Source: Marinifilum sp. D714 (GTDB lineage: Bacteria; Bacteroidota; Bacteroidia; Bacteroidales; Marinifilaceae). From it: DNA of 64,000 bases. Made by a program: the position numbers and the translations under genes. The stretch lies in assembly GCF_030851345.1 (NCBI RefSeq), contig NZ_JALPNU010000017.1:25855-89854 (forward strand). Direction: 5' to 3'. Positions within the stretch are counted from its first letter, which is position 1; every line of letters begins with the position of its first letter. This document shows positions 1 through 9,742 of this stretch, one piece after another. Below the pieces are notes generated by a model. The model saw only the letters and a list, made by a program, of their open reading frames with translations, did no database searches and was not told where the DNA came from.

Positions 1-489
1 ACTTGTTTCTCCTGATTCCTTTAATTCTTCAATTACTTTTGAATAATCTTCCGGATCGGTAATTACAGAAACGAAATTATAATTTTTAGCTGCAGCTCTT
101 AACATGGTTGGTCCACCTATGTCGATATTTTCAACAATATCTTCATGAGTTGAATCAGGATTCAAAACTGTTTGTTTGAACGGATAAAGGTTACAAACAA
201 CAATATCGATTGGATCGATCCCCAACTCAACCATTTGCTTTTGGTGTATTTCATTGTCACGAATTGCAAGAATACCACCTTCAACATGTGGATGAATGGT
301 TTTTAAACGACCATCGAAACACTCAGGAAATTTAGTCAAATCAGACACATCCATTACAGGAATTCCCTCTGCTTTAAACTTTGCAGATGTTCCACCTGTT
401 GAAATAATTTCCCAACCCATTTCGGTTAGTTCCTTAGCAAACTCAACAACATTTGTTTTATCAAAAACACTGATAAGAGCTCTCTTCAT
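1..489 (-). CDS. purH: Bifunctional AICAR formyltransferase / IMP cyclohydrolase, N-terminal part (runs off window)
   Basis: The reverse strand reads [20 protein letters not shown] from an ATG at 489, followed by STGGTSA and [10 protein letters not shown]. These are hallmarks of the N-terminal MGS-like IMP cyclohydrolase domain of PurH, which closes FAICAR to IMP in the last step of purine synthesis. The 163 codons present stay in frame to position 1, so the rest of this domain and the whole formyltransferase domain lie outside the window. The gene is cytoplasmic. A TAnnTTTG-type -7 element lies about 130 nt upstream on the same strand. Identity is clear from sequence; only the extent is incomplete. 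Confidence 0.93.
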   Translation of the reverse strand, partial: MKRALISVFDKTNVVEFAKELTEMGWEIISTGGTSAKFKAEGIPVMDVSDLTKFPECFDGRLKTIHPHVEGGILAIRDNEIHQKQMVELGIDPIDIVVCNLYPFKQTVLNPDSTHEDIVENIDIGGPTMLRAAAKNYNFVSVITDPEDYSKVIEELKESGETS

Positions 490-617
490 AATTCTTTTTT
501 TTGGAGGTATTTTATAAAATGGTATAAATTAATTTTCCTTTCGAAAAACTATTTCGGCTGATGGATTTTGCAAATCATTCATATACAATAATTTACAAGA
601 CCCCTTAAAACCTCATG

Positions 618-625
618 CAAAGTTA
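618..625 (-). promoter_or_regulatory. Candidate -7 box upstream of purH
   Basis: On the minus strand this reads TAACTTTG, an exact match to the Bacteroidota -7 consensus TAnnTTTG, 129 nt before the purH ATG. No TTTG -33 element is present at the ideal spacing, so the call is tentative. Confidence 0.4.
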
Positions 626-756
626 AGAAAAACCTAAAAAAATCCACTTTAAGAAAAGAATTTTTATTTGTCTTTTTTATTCCATCATAATAAATTAAGA
701 CTGGTTATAATAAAACTAATGGTCGTATTAATGAAAATAAATCTCGCCTCTTAAAA

Positions 757-2115
757 TCACAATAAATTAAAGAAGTAAACACTTATCCCAAAATAAATGA
801 AAATACCTACAATATCATTTAGGGTGGTAATAAATGGACCTGTTGCCAATGCAGGGTCAATTTTGGCTTTATTCAACATCAAAGGAATTAAAGTACCAGC
901 AATAGCAGCGAAAATTATTACTGAGAACAATGCAACAGAAACTGCAATTGTCAGAGTAAACTCACCAGAATAAAAGTAATTACACACAAACAACAATGCA
1001 GAACAGGTTAAACCATTAATTACAGCTCCACCCAATTCTCTCATAATTCGGCTAAAAACACTTTCGAAACCAAGTGAATTGTTGGCAATACCTTGCACTA
1101 TAATTGCCGATGACTGTACTCCAACATTACCTGCCATCGCGGTAATTAATGGAATAAAGATTGCCATAGCCGGAATCTGACCAATGGCATCCTCGTACTT
1201 ATGAATAACCATTGCAGCAAAAATACCTCCAATCAAACCAATAACAAGCCAAGGCAAACGAGCTCTTGTCTGCAACCAAATGGAGTCACTAGCTTCAACA
1301 TCTTCAGCCAAACCAGATGCCATTTGGTAATCCTTCTCAGCCTCATCACGGATTACATCCACAACATCATCAATGGTAATTCGTCCCATCAAACGTCCAA
1401 TGCTATCTACTACCGGAATGGCAACCAAATCATATTTTTCCATGATGTGTGCTACTTCCTCATCTTCTTCATCGGTATGTACCGACATTACATCAGGTTG
1501 GTAAATGTTTATGATTTTTGCTGAAGTTGGACTCAAAATCATCTTTTTTAAGGACAATGTTCCTTTTAAAATTCCATCATCATCAACAACATACACATAG
1601 TAAATTTCATCAATATCCTCCGCCTGGCGACTTAATTCTCGCAAACAAGTAAGAACGGTCCAGTTTTCATTTACAATGACCAGCTCTTTTGCCATCAAAC
1701 CACCGGCAGTATCTTCGTCGTAATGCAAAAGATCTACAATATCTCCGGCCTGTTCAATATCCTCAATATGCGAAAGAATCTCTTCTTGTTTTTCATCTGA
1801 TAAACCACCGATAACATCAGCAGCATCATCGGAGTCCATCTTGTCGATAAACTTCTTAGCAACGACTTCTGCTGGAAGTGCTTTTACAAAGCGATCTCTA
1901 TCGTCTTCTTCTAATTCTGCCAACACATCTGCGGCAGTATCTCCGTCAAGTAATAGGTATAGGAATTTTGCCTCATCAATACTTAATTCATCGTAGATTT
2001 CGGCAATATCTGCTGGATGCAATTCTTCCATTAAACCAATTGCCTCAGCTTCATTCTTTTCTTCGATTACTCTTTTAATTTCATCGATATATTCGCGAGT
2101 CAATTCAAATTGCAT
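757..2115 (-). CDS. mgtE: Magnesium transporter MgtE
   Basis: A 452-residue protein with the full MgtE architecture. A charged helical MgtE_N domain spans about residues 1-130, a pair of CBS domains about 135-255 (it contains GRITIDDVVDVI), and a membrane domain of about five helices about 285-452. The pore region carries ITAMAGNVGVQSSAI, and the last helix has TTLNDIVGIFIYF with the conserved Asp used for Mg2+ selection in known MgtE structures. The cytosolic N and CBS domains gate the channel by Mg2+ level in characterised homologues. The start lies 24 nt after the stop of ksgA, so the two probably form one transcript. It is an inner-membrane protein of normal length. Confidence 0.95.
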   Translation of the reverse strand: MQFELTREYIDEIKRVIEEKNEAEAIGLMEELHPADIAEIYDELSIDEAKFLYLLLDGDTAADVLAELEEDDRDRFVKALPAEVVAKKFIDKMDSDDAADVIGGLSDEKQEEILSHIEDIEQAGDIVDLLHYDEDTAGGLMAKELVIVNENWTVLTCLRELSRQAEDIDEIYYVYVVDDDGILKGTLSLKKMILSPTSAKIINIYQPDVMSVHTDEEDEEVAHIMEKYDLVAIPVVDSIGRLMGRITIDDVVDVIRDEAEKDYQMASGLAEDVEASDSIWLQTRARLPWLVIGLIGGIFAAMVIHKYEDAIGQIPAMAIFIPLITAMAGNVGVQSSAIIVQGIANNSLGFESVFSRIMRELGGAVINGLTCSALLFVCNYFYSGEFTLTIAVSVALFSVIIFAAIAGTLIPLMLNKAKIDPALATGPFITTLNDIVGIFIYFGISVYFFNLL

Positions 2116-2139
2116 AACAATAAATTTTAGGTGTAATTT

Positions 2140-2931
2140 TTATTCTCTTAACTGCATATTTAGCAACTCCTGAATTTTATTGGTCAAGTATACAAACTGC
2201 TCAATGCTCAACTGTTCTGGTCTTTTTGCCATCAGCTCATCTTCCAATTTGTATTCTCCCAATATCGATTTTAAGGAGTTTCGTAAAGTTTTACGGCGTT
2301 GATTGAACCCCGTCTTCACGACTCGAAAGAATAATTTTTCATCGCACTCCAAGTTAGAGGTTGTATTTCTAGCCATCCTGATAACAGCAGATTTCACCTT
2401 TGGAGGTGGATCAAATACCTTTTCACTTACAGTAAATAAATATTCGATATCGTAGAATGCCTGCATCAAAACACTCAATATTCCGTAAGTTTTATTTCCA
2501 GGCACAGCACTCATTCGTTCTGCAACCTCTTTTTGAATCATTCCAACAACTTCAGGAATTTGATCACGATGCTCAAGAATTTTAAAAAATATTTGCGATG
2601 ATATATTGTATGGGAAGTTTCCGATAACTGCAAAAGATTCATTAAAAATCTTTGACAAATCGTATTTTAAAAAATCCTCGCCAATAATGCGATCAGATAA
2701 ATTCGGATAGTTTTCTTTTAAATAAGCTACAGATTCAGTATCAATCTCAACTACGTGCGTTTCGAATGCATCGTTTTGCAATAAATATTGTGTCAAAACT
2801 CCCATCCCAGGGCCAATTTCCAAAACCTTAGAAACATTCTCAGCCTTTAAACCAGTCACAATCTTTTTTGCAATATTGAGGTCTTTTAAAAAGTGCTGTC
2901 CCAGATTTTTCTTCGCCCTAACGTATCCCAT
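2140..2931 (-). CDS. ksgA: 16S rRNA (adenine1518/1519-N6)-dimethyltransferase
   Basis: A 263-residue KsgA/RsmA. It starts with [11 protein letters not shown], has the SAM-binding glycine loop [10 protein letters not shown] near residue 40, and the catalytic N-x-P-Y motif as NFPYNIS near residue 105, with the RNA-binding C-terminal domain after it ([13 protein letters not shown]). It dimethylates two adjacent adenines in helix 45 of 16S rRNA during 30S maturation. It is first in a probable two-gene operon with mgtE. A candidate -7 element on the minus strand lies about 47 nt upstream. Confidence 0.96.
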   Translation of the reverse strand: MGYVRAKKNLGQHFLKDLNIAKKIVTGLKAENVSKVLEIGPGMGVLTQYLLQNDAFETHVVEIDTESVAYLKENYPNLSDRIIGEDFLKYDLSKIFNESFAVIGNFPYNISSQIFFKILEHRDQIPEVVGMIQKEVAERMSAVPGNKTYGILSVLMQAFYDIEYLFTVSEKVFDPPPKVKSAVIRMARNTTSNLECDEKLFFRVVKTGFNQRRKTLRNSLKSILGEYKLEDELMAKRPEQLSIEQFVYLTNKIQELLNMQLRE

Positions 2932-2977
2932 ACATATTCCTTATTTATCCTCTTTTAAACATGCACCTGTGATTAAT

Positions 2978-2985
2978 CAAAGTTA
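2978..2985 (-). promoter_or_regulatory. Candidate -7 box for ksgA-mgtE
   Basis: Minus-strand TAACTTTG matches TAnnTTTG 47 nt upstream of the ksgA start. A TTTG lies further upstream but at 15 rather than 19 nt spacing, so the promoter assignment is weak. Confidence 0.35.
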
Positions 2986-3024
2986 AAAACGGCAGCTTTT
3001 CAAAGGAGATTTCAAACATTTACT

Positions 3025-3032
3025 TATTTTTG
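3025..3032 (+). promoter_or_regulatory. Candidate -7 box for the 3153 membrane protein gene
   Basis: TATTTTTG is an exact TAnnTTTG match on the plus strand, about 120 nt before the start codon at 3153. It implies a long 5' leader that contains the nested hairpin at 3051-3095. Confidence 0.4.
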
Positions 3033-3050
3033 TAGCTTACATTTAATGCT

Positions 3051-3095
3051 CGGCAAAATTAGGACTTAATACCGAATAAGTTGGTATTCGCGCCG
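3051..3095 (+). other. Nested inverted repeat in a 5' leader
   Basis: CGGC (3051-3054) pairs with GCCG (3092-3095). Inside it AATACC (3068-3073) pairs with GGTATT (3083-3088) around a 9-nt loop. If transcription starts just after the -7 box at 3025 this lies in the untranslated leader of the 3153 gene. It matches no riboswitch I recognise, and the short stems may be fortuitous. Confidence 0.3.
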
Positions 3096-3152
3096 AAAAA
3101 TTAATCATTGTTAGTTTTTTCTGTATAAATTCTAACATTAAAAATATCAAAA

Positions 3153-4172
3153 TTGAAGAAAAAGCTCGCAAATACTCTTAAATTTTTAATCTTCTTTTCA
3201 ATAGGTGCATCTTTATTTTGGATCACTTACAGAGATCAAAATGCATCGGAACTTTTATACACATTAAAAAATGATGTAAATTACTACTGGATTCTTCTTT
3301 CTTTGTTTTTTGGCTTATTAAGTCACATTAGCAGAACCATCAGATGGAACCTATTAATTGAGTCGTTAGGTAAAAGACCCAGAACTGTAAATACATTCCT
3401 TGCCGTAATGGTAGGCTACTTCGCCAACCTGGCCTTACCAAGAATGGGAGAAATCTCAAGATGTGGAATCATTAGTAAATATGAAAAGATTTCTTTTTCT
3501 CAATTGGTAGGAACAGTTGTTCTGGAAAGAGTTCTTGATATCATCATGCTTATTGTATTCTTATTAATTGCCTTATCTACTCAGTTTTCTGTAATTGCCA
3601 ACTTTTTCGCTAACAACCCTGAGGTAAGTGAAAAGCTTTCAAATGTATTTGCCTCTGCTTATACTTTATACACATTAATTGCAGTTACCCTTGTAATTTG
3701 GTTACTAAGAAAGAAGTTTAGGCATACTGTTTTTTTCAAAAAAATAGACCAAACACTTCAAAACTTTATGGATGGTTTTAGAACCATTAAAAAAATAGAA
3801 AACAAATGGCCTTTCATTCTGCACACTGTTTTCATTTGGGTGATGTATTACCTAATGACCTACATTTGTTTCTTTAGTTTTGGCTTTACCTCCAACCTTC
3901 CAGCACTTGCTGGATTAACAGTATTTGTGATGAGTGCTTTTGGAATGGTAGCACCCGTACAAGGAGGAATTGGAGCATGGCATTTCATGGTAATTGGCAC
4001 ATTATTAGTATATCTTCCTGGTGTAAACAACATCGAAAGCATGTCCAGAAGCTTTGCCTTGGTTGTTCACGGAGCCCAAACTGCCATGATAATAATTGTA
4101 GGAGCATTATCTGTTATTGCCCTACCTTTTGCCAACAGAAAAGAATTAATTAACAACAAAGCAAAAGCCTAA
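3153..4172 (+). CDS. Flippase-like membrane protein, UPF0104 / LPG synthase TM-domain family
   Basis: A 339-residue polytopic protein beginning at a TTG codon. It has an N-terminal membrane segment (LKFLIFFSIGASLFWITY) and about seven further hydrophobic helices. Conserved family signatures are SHISRTIRWNLLI near residue 60, GYFANLALPRMGEISRC near 90, and GMVAPVQGGIGAWHFMVI near 265. This is the YbhN/AglD-like family related to the membrane domain of lysyl-phosphatidylglycerol synthase; members are thought to act in lipid or lipid-linked sugar handling, but substrates are mostly unknown. No aminoacyl-transferring C-terminal domain is present. Two bases separate its stop from the next gene, so they are co-transcribed. 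Confidence 0.8.
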   Translation: MKKKLANTLKFLIFFSIGASLFWITYRDQNASELLYTLKNDVNYYWILLSLFFGLLSHISRTIRWNLLIESLGKRPRTVNTFLAVMVGYFANLALPRMGEISRCGIISKYEKISFSQLVGTVVLERVLDIIMLIVFLLIALSTQFSVIANFFANNPEVSEKLSNVFASAYTLYTLIAVTLVIWLLRKKFRHTVFFKKIDQTLQNFMDGFRTIKKIENKWPFILHTVFIWVMYYLMTYICFFSFGFTSNLPALAGLTVFVMSAFGMVAPVQGGIGAWHFMVIGTLLVYLPGVNNIESMSRSFALVVHGAQTAMIIIVGALSVIALPFANRKELINNKAKA

Positions 4173-4174
4173 AA

Positions 4175-5353
4175 ATGGGGACTTATACGATCATAGAGGT
4201 AAATGATGACAATACTAAAAAAGAATTTCTAGAATTACCTGTTCGATTGTATCGAAACGAAAAGAATTGGGTTAGACCACTTGATTTTGAAATCAACAAT
4301 ACATTCAACCCAAAGGAAAATAAAATGTTTCAACAAGGAGAGTGTTGCCGTTGGATCATGACCAATGAATCTAATGAAACCATTGGACGAGTTGCTGCAT
4401 TTATTGATTACAAATCAAAAGATTTGAATGATCAGCCAACTGGAGGAATGGGATTTTTCGAATGCATAGAAAACAAAGACGCTGCTTTTACCCTGTTTGA
4501 TCATTGTAAAAAATGGCTACAAAAGAGAAACATAGAAGCCATGGATGGCCCAATAAATTTTGGAGAAAGACATCAATGGTGGGGCTTGCAGGTTGAAGGC
4601 GAACACCGACCTGTTTACAATATGCCATATCATAAATCCTACTATAAAGAATTTTTTGAAGAGTACGGATTTCAGGTATACTTTAAACAGTTTACCTACA
4701 AAACAATTTTCTCGCCAGATAGCTTAAGCGATATCATTAAATGGAAAGCAGATAGACTAAGTAAAAATCCTGATTACAGAGTTGAGCATTTTTCTAAATC
4801 AAAAACTCAACGATTTATTAAGGATTTTGTACATATATATAATGAAGCATGGGTTAAAGAAATCCCAGGAATCGATGGCATCACTGAACACCAAACCCAA
4901 ACGCTTTTTGATGATCTTAAGCCAATCATTCATGAAAAACTCATGTGGTTTGCCTATTATAAAGATCAGCCCATTGGATTTTTTATCATGATTCAGGACT
5001 TGAATGAATACCTGCAACACATTAATGGTAAAATTACACTTTATGGAAAATTAAGATTCCTTTACTATAAATACTTCCAAAGAAACAAAAATGCAATTGG
5101 CTTAATTTTCGGTGTCGTTCCGGAGTTTCAAAAAAGAGGAATCGAAGCTGCTATGATTTACGAATTTTCAAAATCAGGCTTGGATAAAAAATTCCCATTT
5201 CGGACTTTAGAGATGAATTGGATTGGTGATTTCAATCCTAGAATGAGTCATTTAATGAAACACATTGGTGCTGAAGTATACAAAACTCATCACACCTATC
5301 GTAAACTGTTCGATGAGAAGAAAAAATTTAAACGATCAGAAATCATACAATAA
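4175..5353 (+). CDS. GNAT-fold protein of the YghO-like family
   Basis: A 392-residue cytoplasmic protein. The N-terminal part (FLELPVRLYRNEKNWVRPL, then the DGPINFGERHQWWG block near residue 125) and the C-terminal part with GVVPEFQKRGIEAAMIYEF near residue 310 resemble acyl-CoA N-acyltransferase-fold proteins; the latter is shaped like an acetyl-CoA binding loop. Members are conserved in Bacteroidota but, to my knowledge, have no assigned substrate. It starts 2 nt after the 3153 membrane-protein gene and ends at a strong hairpin shared with recQ, giving a two-gene operon. A role next to the flippase-like protein is inference only. Confidence 0.7.
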   Translation: MGTYTIIEVNDDNTKKEFLELPVRLYRNEKNWVRPLDFEINNTFNPKENKMFQQGECCRWIMTNESNETIGRVAAFIDYKSKDLNDQPTGGMGFFECIENKDAAFTLFDHCKKWLQKRNIEAMDGPINFGERHQWWGLQVEGEHRPVYNMPYHKSYYKEFFEEYGFQVYFKQFTYKTIFSPDSLSDIIKWKADRLSKNPDYRVEHFSKSKTQRFIKDFVHIYNEAWVKEIPGIDGITEHQTQTLFDDLKPIIHEKLMWFAYYKDQPIGFFIMIQDLNEYLQHINGKITLYGKLRFLYYKYFQRNKNAIGLIFGVVPEFQKRGIEAAMIYEFSKSGLDKKFPFRTLEMNWIGDFNPRMSHLMKHIGAEVYKTHHTYRKLFDEKKKFKRSEIIQ

Positions 5354-5387
5354 AAGAAAAGGCTGCAAATTGCAGCCTTTTCTTTTA
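5353..5387. terminator. Bidirectional terminator between convergent genes
   Basis: A near-perfect palindrome centred on 5369: AAGAAAAGGCTGCAA then TTGCAGCCTTTTCTT. It has A-rich and T-rich flanks on either side, so it can terminate both the plus-strand operon ending at 5353 and recQ arriving from the other strand. Confidence 0.85.
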
Positions 5388-5402
5388 TCTAAATTTAAAT
5401 CT

Positions 5403-7580
5403 CTATAATCCATTTTCCGAATGAAATAGAATTCGCATTAAACGAATATCCTCCTCTGAATAATCTTCTTCTCCTAATTCATCAAGAGCATCATCTATAT
5501 TATCTGTTTCAGCTTCATAGAAATAATCCAGAATCTCTTCCTGCTTATCTTCATCTATAACTTCATCAACATAATAGTCAAGATTTAGCTTGGTTCCTGA
5601 ATATACAATTGCTTCCATCTCTTTCAGCAAATCTTCATATTCCATTCCTTTTGCTTCAGCAATATCCTCTAAATCTAATTTTCTATCAATACTCTGGATG
5701 ATATATACCTTAAATTTCGATTTATCAGCTACCGAACGAACTACCATATCTTGAGGTCTTTCAATATCATTTTCCTCAACATGTTTCGAAATAAGCGCAA
5801 CAAAATCTTTACCAAAGCGCTTGGCCTTACCAGCACCAACACCTTGAATATGTGACAATTCTTCAATATTTGTAGGGTAATGAATTGCCATTTCTTCTAA
5901 AGAAGGATCCTGGAAAACTACATAAGGAGGCACATCTTTTTGTTTAGCAACTTTTTTTCGAAGATCTTTTAACATCGACAGTAAAGCTTCATCCATTGCA
6001 GCAGTCCCTCCACTTTTGGGAGCTTCAGCATCTACTCCTTCAAAATCATGATCATCAGTCAACATGAATGGATATGGTTTCTCCAAAAAGGCATGTCCTT
6101 CAGGGCGAATTTTAATTACACCATATTGCTCAATGTCTTTTTCAATAAATGAATTTATTAATGCACGACGATATACCATATTCCAAAAATGCTGGTCTTT
6201 CTCATCACCATCTCCATACAAGTCAAGTTGATCGTGCTTATATGATTTTATTGCAGAATTTTGAGAACCTATTAAAATGTTCACCAAATGATCTACTTTA
6301 AATCTTTCCTTTACATCTTTAACAAGATTTAATGCTTTAACCACATATTCTTCACCCTGAAACTCCTTTTTAGGATGTAAACAATTATCACAATTGCCAC
6401 AATTTTCATCCGAGTGTTTCTCTCCAAAGTAATGCAATAATACAGTACGCCTACAAACCGCAGATTCAGCATAAGAAACTGTCTCCATTAAAAGTTGCTT
6501 GCCAATTTCCTGCTCAGCAACAGGTTTGCCCTGCATAAATTTTTCCAACTTCTGTATATCCTTATAGCTATAGAAAGTCAAACAACGCCCCTCGCCACCA
6601 TCACGACCAGCTCTACCTGTTTCCTGATAATAACCCTCCAAACTTTTCGGAATATCGTAGTGAATTACAAAACGCACATCTGGTTTATCAATACCCATCC
6701 CAAATGCAATAGTAGCAACCACAACATCTACATCTTCCATCAAGAATTTATCCTGATTTCCCGATCTGGTTGAGGAATCCATACCTGCATGGTAAGGCAC
6801 AGCTTTTATTCCATTTACCTGAAGCGTTTCAGCCAACTCTTCAACTTTTTTTCTACTTAAGCAGTAAATAATACCTGATTTACCTGTATTCCCTTTAATA
6901 AATTTGATAATCTCTTTGGTCGCATTTACTTTAGGTAACACCTCGTAGTATAGATTTGGTCTATTAAATGAAGATTTAAAGACTGTTGCATCCAACATCC
7001 CAAGGTTTTTCTGAATATCATGCTGAACTTTAGGTGTAGCAGTTGCGGTTAGTGCAATAATTGGCGCATTCCCAATTTCCTGAACTATCGGCCTGATCTT
7101 TCTGTATTCTGGTCGGAAATCATGTCCCCATTCCGAAATACAATGAGCTTCGTCCACTGCATAAAAAGAAATCTTAACCTGTTTTAAGAATTCAATATTA
7201 CTCTCCTTTGTCAACGATTCAGGTGCGACATACAACAATTTGGTACGTCCTTCTATTACATCCTCTTTAACTTTTAAAGTTGCCGATTTTGATAATGACG
7301 AATTCAAAAAGTGTGCAATCCCATCATCCTCTCCAAAATTCCTCATTGCATCCACCTGATTTTTCATCAGTGCAATAAGTGGAGATATAACGATTGCAGT
7401 TCCTTCCAATATTAATGAAGGCAATTGATAACAAAGTGATTTCCCCCCTCCTGTTGGCATCAACACGAAGGTATCTTTACCGTCTAATATATTTTGAATT
7501 ACTGGCTCTTGATTCCCCTTGAAATGCTCAAATCCAAAATACTTCTTTAAATTAGAAGATAATTCAAAGTTTTTTCCCAT
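5403..7580 (-). CDS. recQ: ATP-dependent DNA helicase RecQ
   Basis: A 725-residue superfamily 2 helicase. The Walker A motif MPTGGGKS is at 41-48, the DEAH box in AVDEAHCISEWGHDFRPEY at 143-146, and motif VI is QETGRAGRDG. The RecQ zinc-binding region contains CRRTVLLHYFGE and CGNCDNC. A winged-helix RQC region and an HRDC domain (GVGAGKAKRFGKDF) follow. The last 120 residues form an acidic extension, so the protein is longer than the roughly 610-residue E. coli enzyme. It unwinds DNA 3'-to-5' in recombination and repair. Monocistronic, with its own upstream gap and a shared terminator. Confidence 0.95.
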   Translation of the reverse strand: MGKNFELSSNLKKYFGFEHFKGNQEPVIQNILDGKDTFVLMPTGGGKSLCYQLPSLILEGTAIVISPLIALMKNQVDAMRNFGEDDGIAHFLNSSLSKSATLKVKEDVIEGRTKLLYVAPESLTKESNIEFLKQVKISFYAVDEAHCISEWGHDFRPEYRKIRPIVQEIGNAPIIALTATATPKVQHDIQKNLGMLDATVFKSSFNRPNLYYEVLPKVNATKEIIKFIKGNTGKSGIIYCLSRKKVEELAETLQVNGIKAVPYHAGMDSSTRSGNQDKFLMEDVDVVVATIAFGMGIDKPDVRFVIHYDIPKSLEGYYQETGRAGRDGGEGRCLTFYSYKDIQKLEKFMQGKPVAEQEIGKQLLMETVSYAESAVCRRTVLLHYFGEKHSDENCGNCDNCLHPKKEFQGEEYVVKALNLVKDVKERFKVDHLVNILIGSQNSAIKSYKHDQLDLYGDGDEKDQHFWNMVYRRALINSFIEKDIEQYGVIKIRPEGHAFLEKPYPFMLTDDHDFEGVDAEAPKSGGTAAMDEALLSMLKDLRKKVAKQKDVPPYVVFQDPSLEEMAIHYPTNIEELSHIQGVGAGKAKRFGKDFVALISKHVEENDIERPQDMVVRSVADKSKFKVYIIQSIDRKLDLEDIAEAKGMEYEDLLKEMEAIVYSGTKLNLDYYVDEVIDEDKQEEILDYFYEAETDNIDDALDELGEEDYSEEDIRLMRILFHSENGL

Positions 7581-7810
7581 GCTTTAATTAGATATGCTTA
7601 CTATTTTGCTATGCGGCCCGCTAAATTAATATTTTATTAGTGACCAAAAATTTTTTATGAGATGAATTTTACTCCATCTTCAATCCCCGAATTACAAAAA
7701 TTAGATACTTTTGTATTTTAAATTTAGATAAACACTTGTACAATTCAAAACGATTTTAGCTTTTAACAGATTTTAACTGTATGAGATAAATCAAAACAAA
7801 CGAGTTTATT

Positions 7811-7818
7811 TAGCTTTG
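7811..7818 (+). promoter_or_regulatory. Candidate -7 box for kdsD
   Basis: TAGCTTTG matches TAnnTTTG exactly 23 nt before the GTG start at 7842, a spacing that would give a short leader. No TTTG is found at the expected -33 position. Confidence 0.5.
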
Positions 7819-7841
7819 TAAAAACAAAAAATCAAGAAACT

Positions 7842-8810
7842 GTGAAGTCATCAGAGGATATTAAAAACATTGCAATTCAAACGATTGAAGAGGAAGCAAA
7901 TTCCATTTATCAATTAAAAAATTACATTGATGGAGATTTTGTTAAAACCGTAGAATTAATCCTGGAAAGCAACGGAAGAGTAGTAATTACAGGAATTGGC
8001 AAAAGTGCCAACATTGCTAATAAAATTGTTGCTACGCTAAATTCTACAGGAACTCCTGCCCTTTTTATGCATGCAGCGGATGCAATTCATGGAGATTTAG
8101 GAATGATTCGTCCTAGCGACACTGTAATCTGCATTTCAAAAAGTGGAAATACTCCAGAAATCAAAGTTTTGGTGCCACTTATCAAAAATATGGGAAATAC
8201 TTTAGTTGCTATGGTATCCGGGCTTGATTCGTTTCTCGCTTTAAACTCTGATTATGTGCTTAAAGCTAAAATTGAAAAAGAAGCTTGTCCAAACAACCTA
8301 GCTCCTACAAATTCAACCACGGCTCAATTGGTTATGGGAGATGCACTAGCTGTTGCACTACTGGAATGTCGTCAGTTTACGGATCGTGATTTTGCTAAAT
8401 ATCATCCAGGCGGTGCTTTAGGTAAAAAATTGTACCTACGCGTGAGCGATTTGGTTTCTAAAGAAAATCCTCCAAAAGTTGCCATCGATGAAAAAATCAG
8501 ACCAATTATTCTTGAAATATCTTCAAAAAGAATGGGATCGACAGCTGTTGTGAACGAACAAGATGAATTATTGGGAATCATTACCGATGGAGACCTTCGT
8601 AGAATGTTGGAAAGAAATGAAGATGTGAGTCAACTTACAGCAAAAGACATTATGACTCCAACTCCTAAAACAACCAACTCTGATGTTTTAGCTATTAATG
8701 CATTCCAAATCATGGAAAAAAACAACATTACAGGTCTAGCGGTTGTTGATGAAGGAAAATATATTGGCATGGTTCACCTGCACGATATTTTAAAAGAAGG
8801 AATTGTTTAA
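7842..8810 (+). CDS. kdsD: Arabinose-5-phosphate isomerase (KdsD/KpsF family)
   Basis: A 322-residue protein beginning with GTG. An N-terminal SIS domain (GIGKSANIANKI near residue 48; CISKSGNTPE near 98) is followed by two CBS domains (AVVNEQDELLGIITDGDLRRM and GLAVVDEGKYIGMVHLHDIL). This arrangement is standard for the isomerase that interconverts ribulose-5-phosphate and arabinose-5-phosphate, the first step toward Kdo in lipopolysaccharide. It lies 27 nt upstream of tatC. Length is typical. Other sugar-phosphate isomerases share the SIS-CBS layout, but the Kdo role is the usual one in Gram-negatives. Confidence 0.92.
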   Translation: MKSSEDIKNIAIQTIEEEANSIYQLKNYIDGDFVKTVELILESNGRVVITGIGKSANIANKIVATLNSTGTPALFMHAADAIHGDLGMIRPSDTVICISKSGNTPEIKVLVPLIKNMGNTLVAMVSGLDSFLALNSDYVLKAKIEKEACPNNLAPTNSTTAQLVMGDALAVALLECRQFTDRDFAKYHPGGALGKKLYLRVSDLVSKENPPKVAIDEKIRPIILEISSKRMGSTAVVNEQDELLGIITDGDLRRMLERNEDVSQLTAKDIMTPTPKTTNSDVLAINAFQIMEKNNITGLAVVDEGKYIGMVHLHDILKEGIV

Positions 8811-8837
8811 TATCTTAGCTTCGCAAAATAATTAACT

Positions 8838-9668
8838 ATGTCAGAAAAAGAACAACAGCAAGACGACAACCAAATGAGCTTTCTTGAACATCTTGAAGTT
8901 TTAAGATGGCACTTAATGCGTTCTGTAATAGCAGTACTTGTTTTTGCCGTTGCTGCTTTTATATTTTACGATTTCATTTTTGATTATTTAATTTTAGCTC
9001 CTAAAAATCCTGATTTCTTCACAAACAGAATGTTTGCAAGAGTAGCAGAATTTACGGGAGTTGAAGCTTTAAAAATAAACACAGAACCATTTCAGGTAAT
9101 TAATATTAATATGGCAGGTCAATTTGCCACTCACATCAGTGTTTCGTTGGTGGCCGGTATTATTGCAAGTTTTCCATATATATTTTACGAGTTTTGGTGC
9201 TTTATAAAACCAGCTCTTTATTCTAACGAAAAGAAACATGCAAGAGGATCAATATTTTACACCAGCTTTTTGTTTGCTCTAGGTGTTCTTTTCGGCTATT
9301 ACCTAATTACCCCACTATCTGTTCATTTCTTGGGATCGTATAGCGTTAGCGATCAAGTTATGAACCAAATAAACTTAAAATCCTACATCTCATCAATAAC
9401 TTCAATTGTTTTGGCAAGTGGAGTTATTTTCGAGCTACCAGTTCTTATTTTCTTTTTAAGTAAAATTGGCTTGGTAACTCCTGAATTTCTAAAAAAGTAC
9501 AGAAAGCACTCGGTGGTATTAATCCTGATTTTATCAGCTATTATCACTCCTCCCGATATCTTTAGTCAGGTATTGGTTTGTTTGCCGTTAATGTTACTTT
9601 ATGAAATTGGCATTAAAATCTCAAAACGAATTCAGAAAAAACATCAAGCTGAATTAGATTTAGATTAG
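8838..9668 (+). CDS. tatC: Sec-independent protein translocase TatC
   Basis: A 276-residue polytopic inner-membrane protein. It has the TatC N-terminal signature MSFLEHLEVLRWHLMRS near residue 13, six predicted membrane helices, and the region FYEFWCFIKPALYSNEKK containing the conserved Glu that reads twin-arginine signals. It exports folded cofactor-bearing proteins. Two likely clients lie in this window: NapA (RRDFLKS) and the FeS protein at 60249 (RRRFLQK). No tatA/B gene is adjacent. It probably shares a transcript with kdsD. Confidence 0.95.
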   Translation: MSEKEQQQDDNQMSFLEHLEVLRWHLMRSVIAVLVFAVAAFIFYDFIFDYLILAPKNPDFFTNRMFARVAEFTGVEALKINTEPFQVININMAGQFATHISVSLVAGIIASFPYIFYEFWCFIKPALYSNEKKHARGSIFYTSFLFALGVLFGYYLITPLSVHFLGSYSVSDQVMNQINLKSYISSITSIVLASGVIFELPVLIFFLSKIGLVTPEFLKKYRKHSVVLILILSAIITPPDIFSQVLVCLPLMLLYEIGIKISKRIQKKHQAELDLD

Positions 9669-9742
9669 GTTATAACCAGCTAATTGTAATAAACATTATT
9701 AGAGCTTGATGTAAAACACTCAGGCATTATTTATTTATTAAG

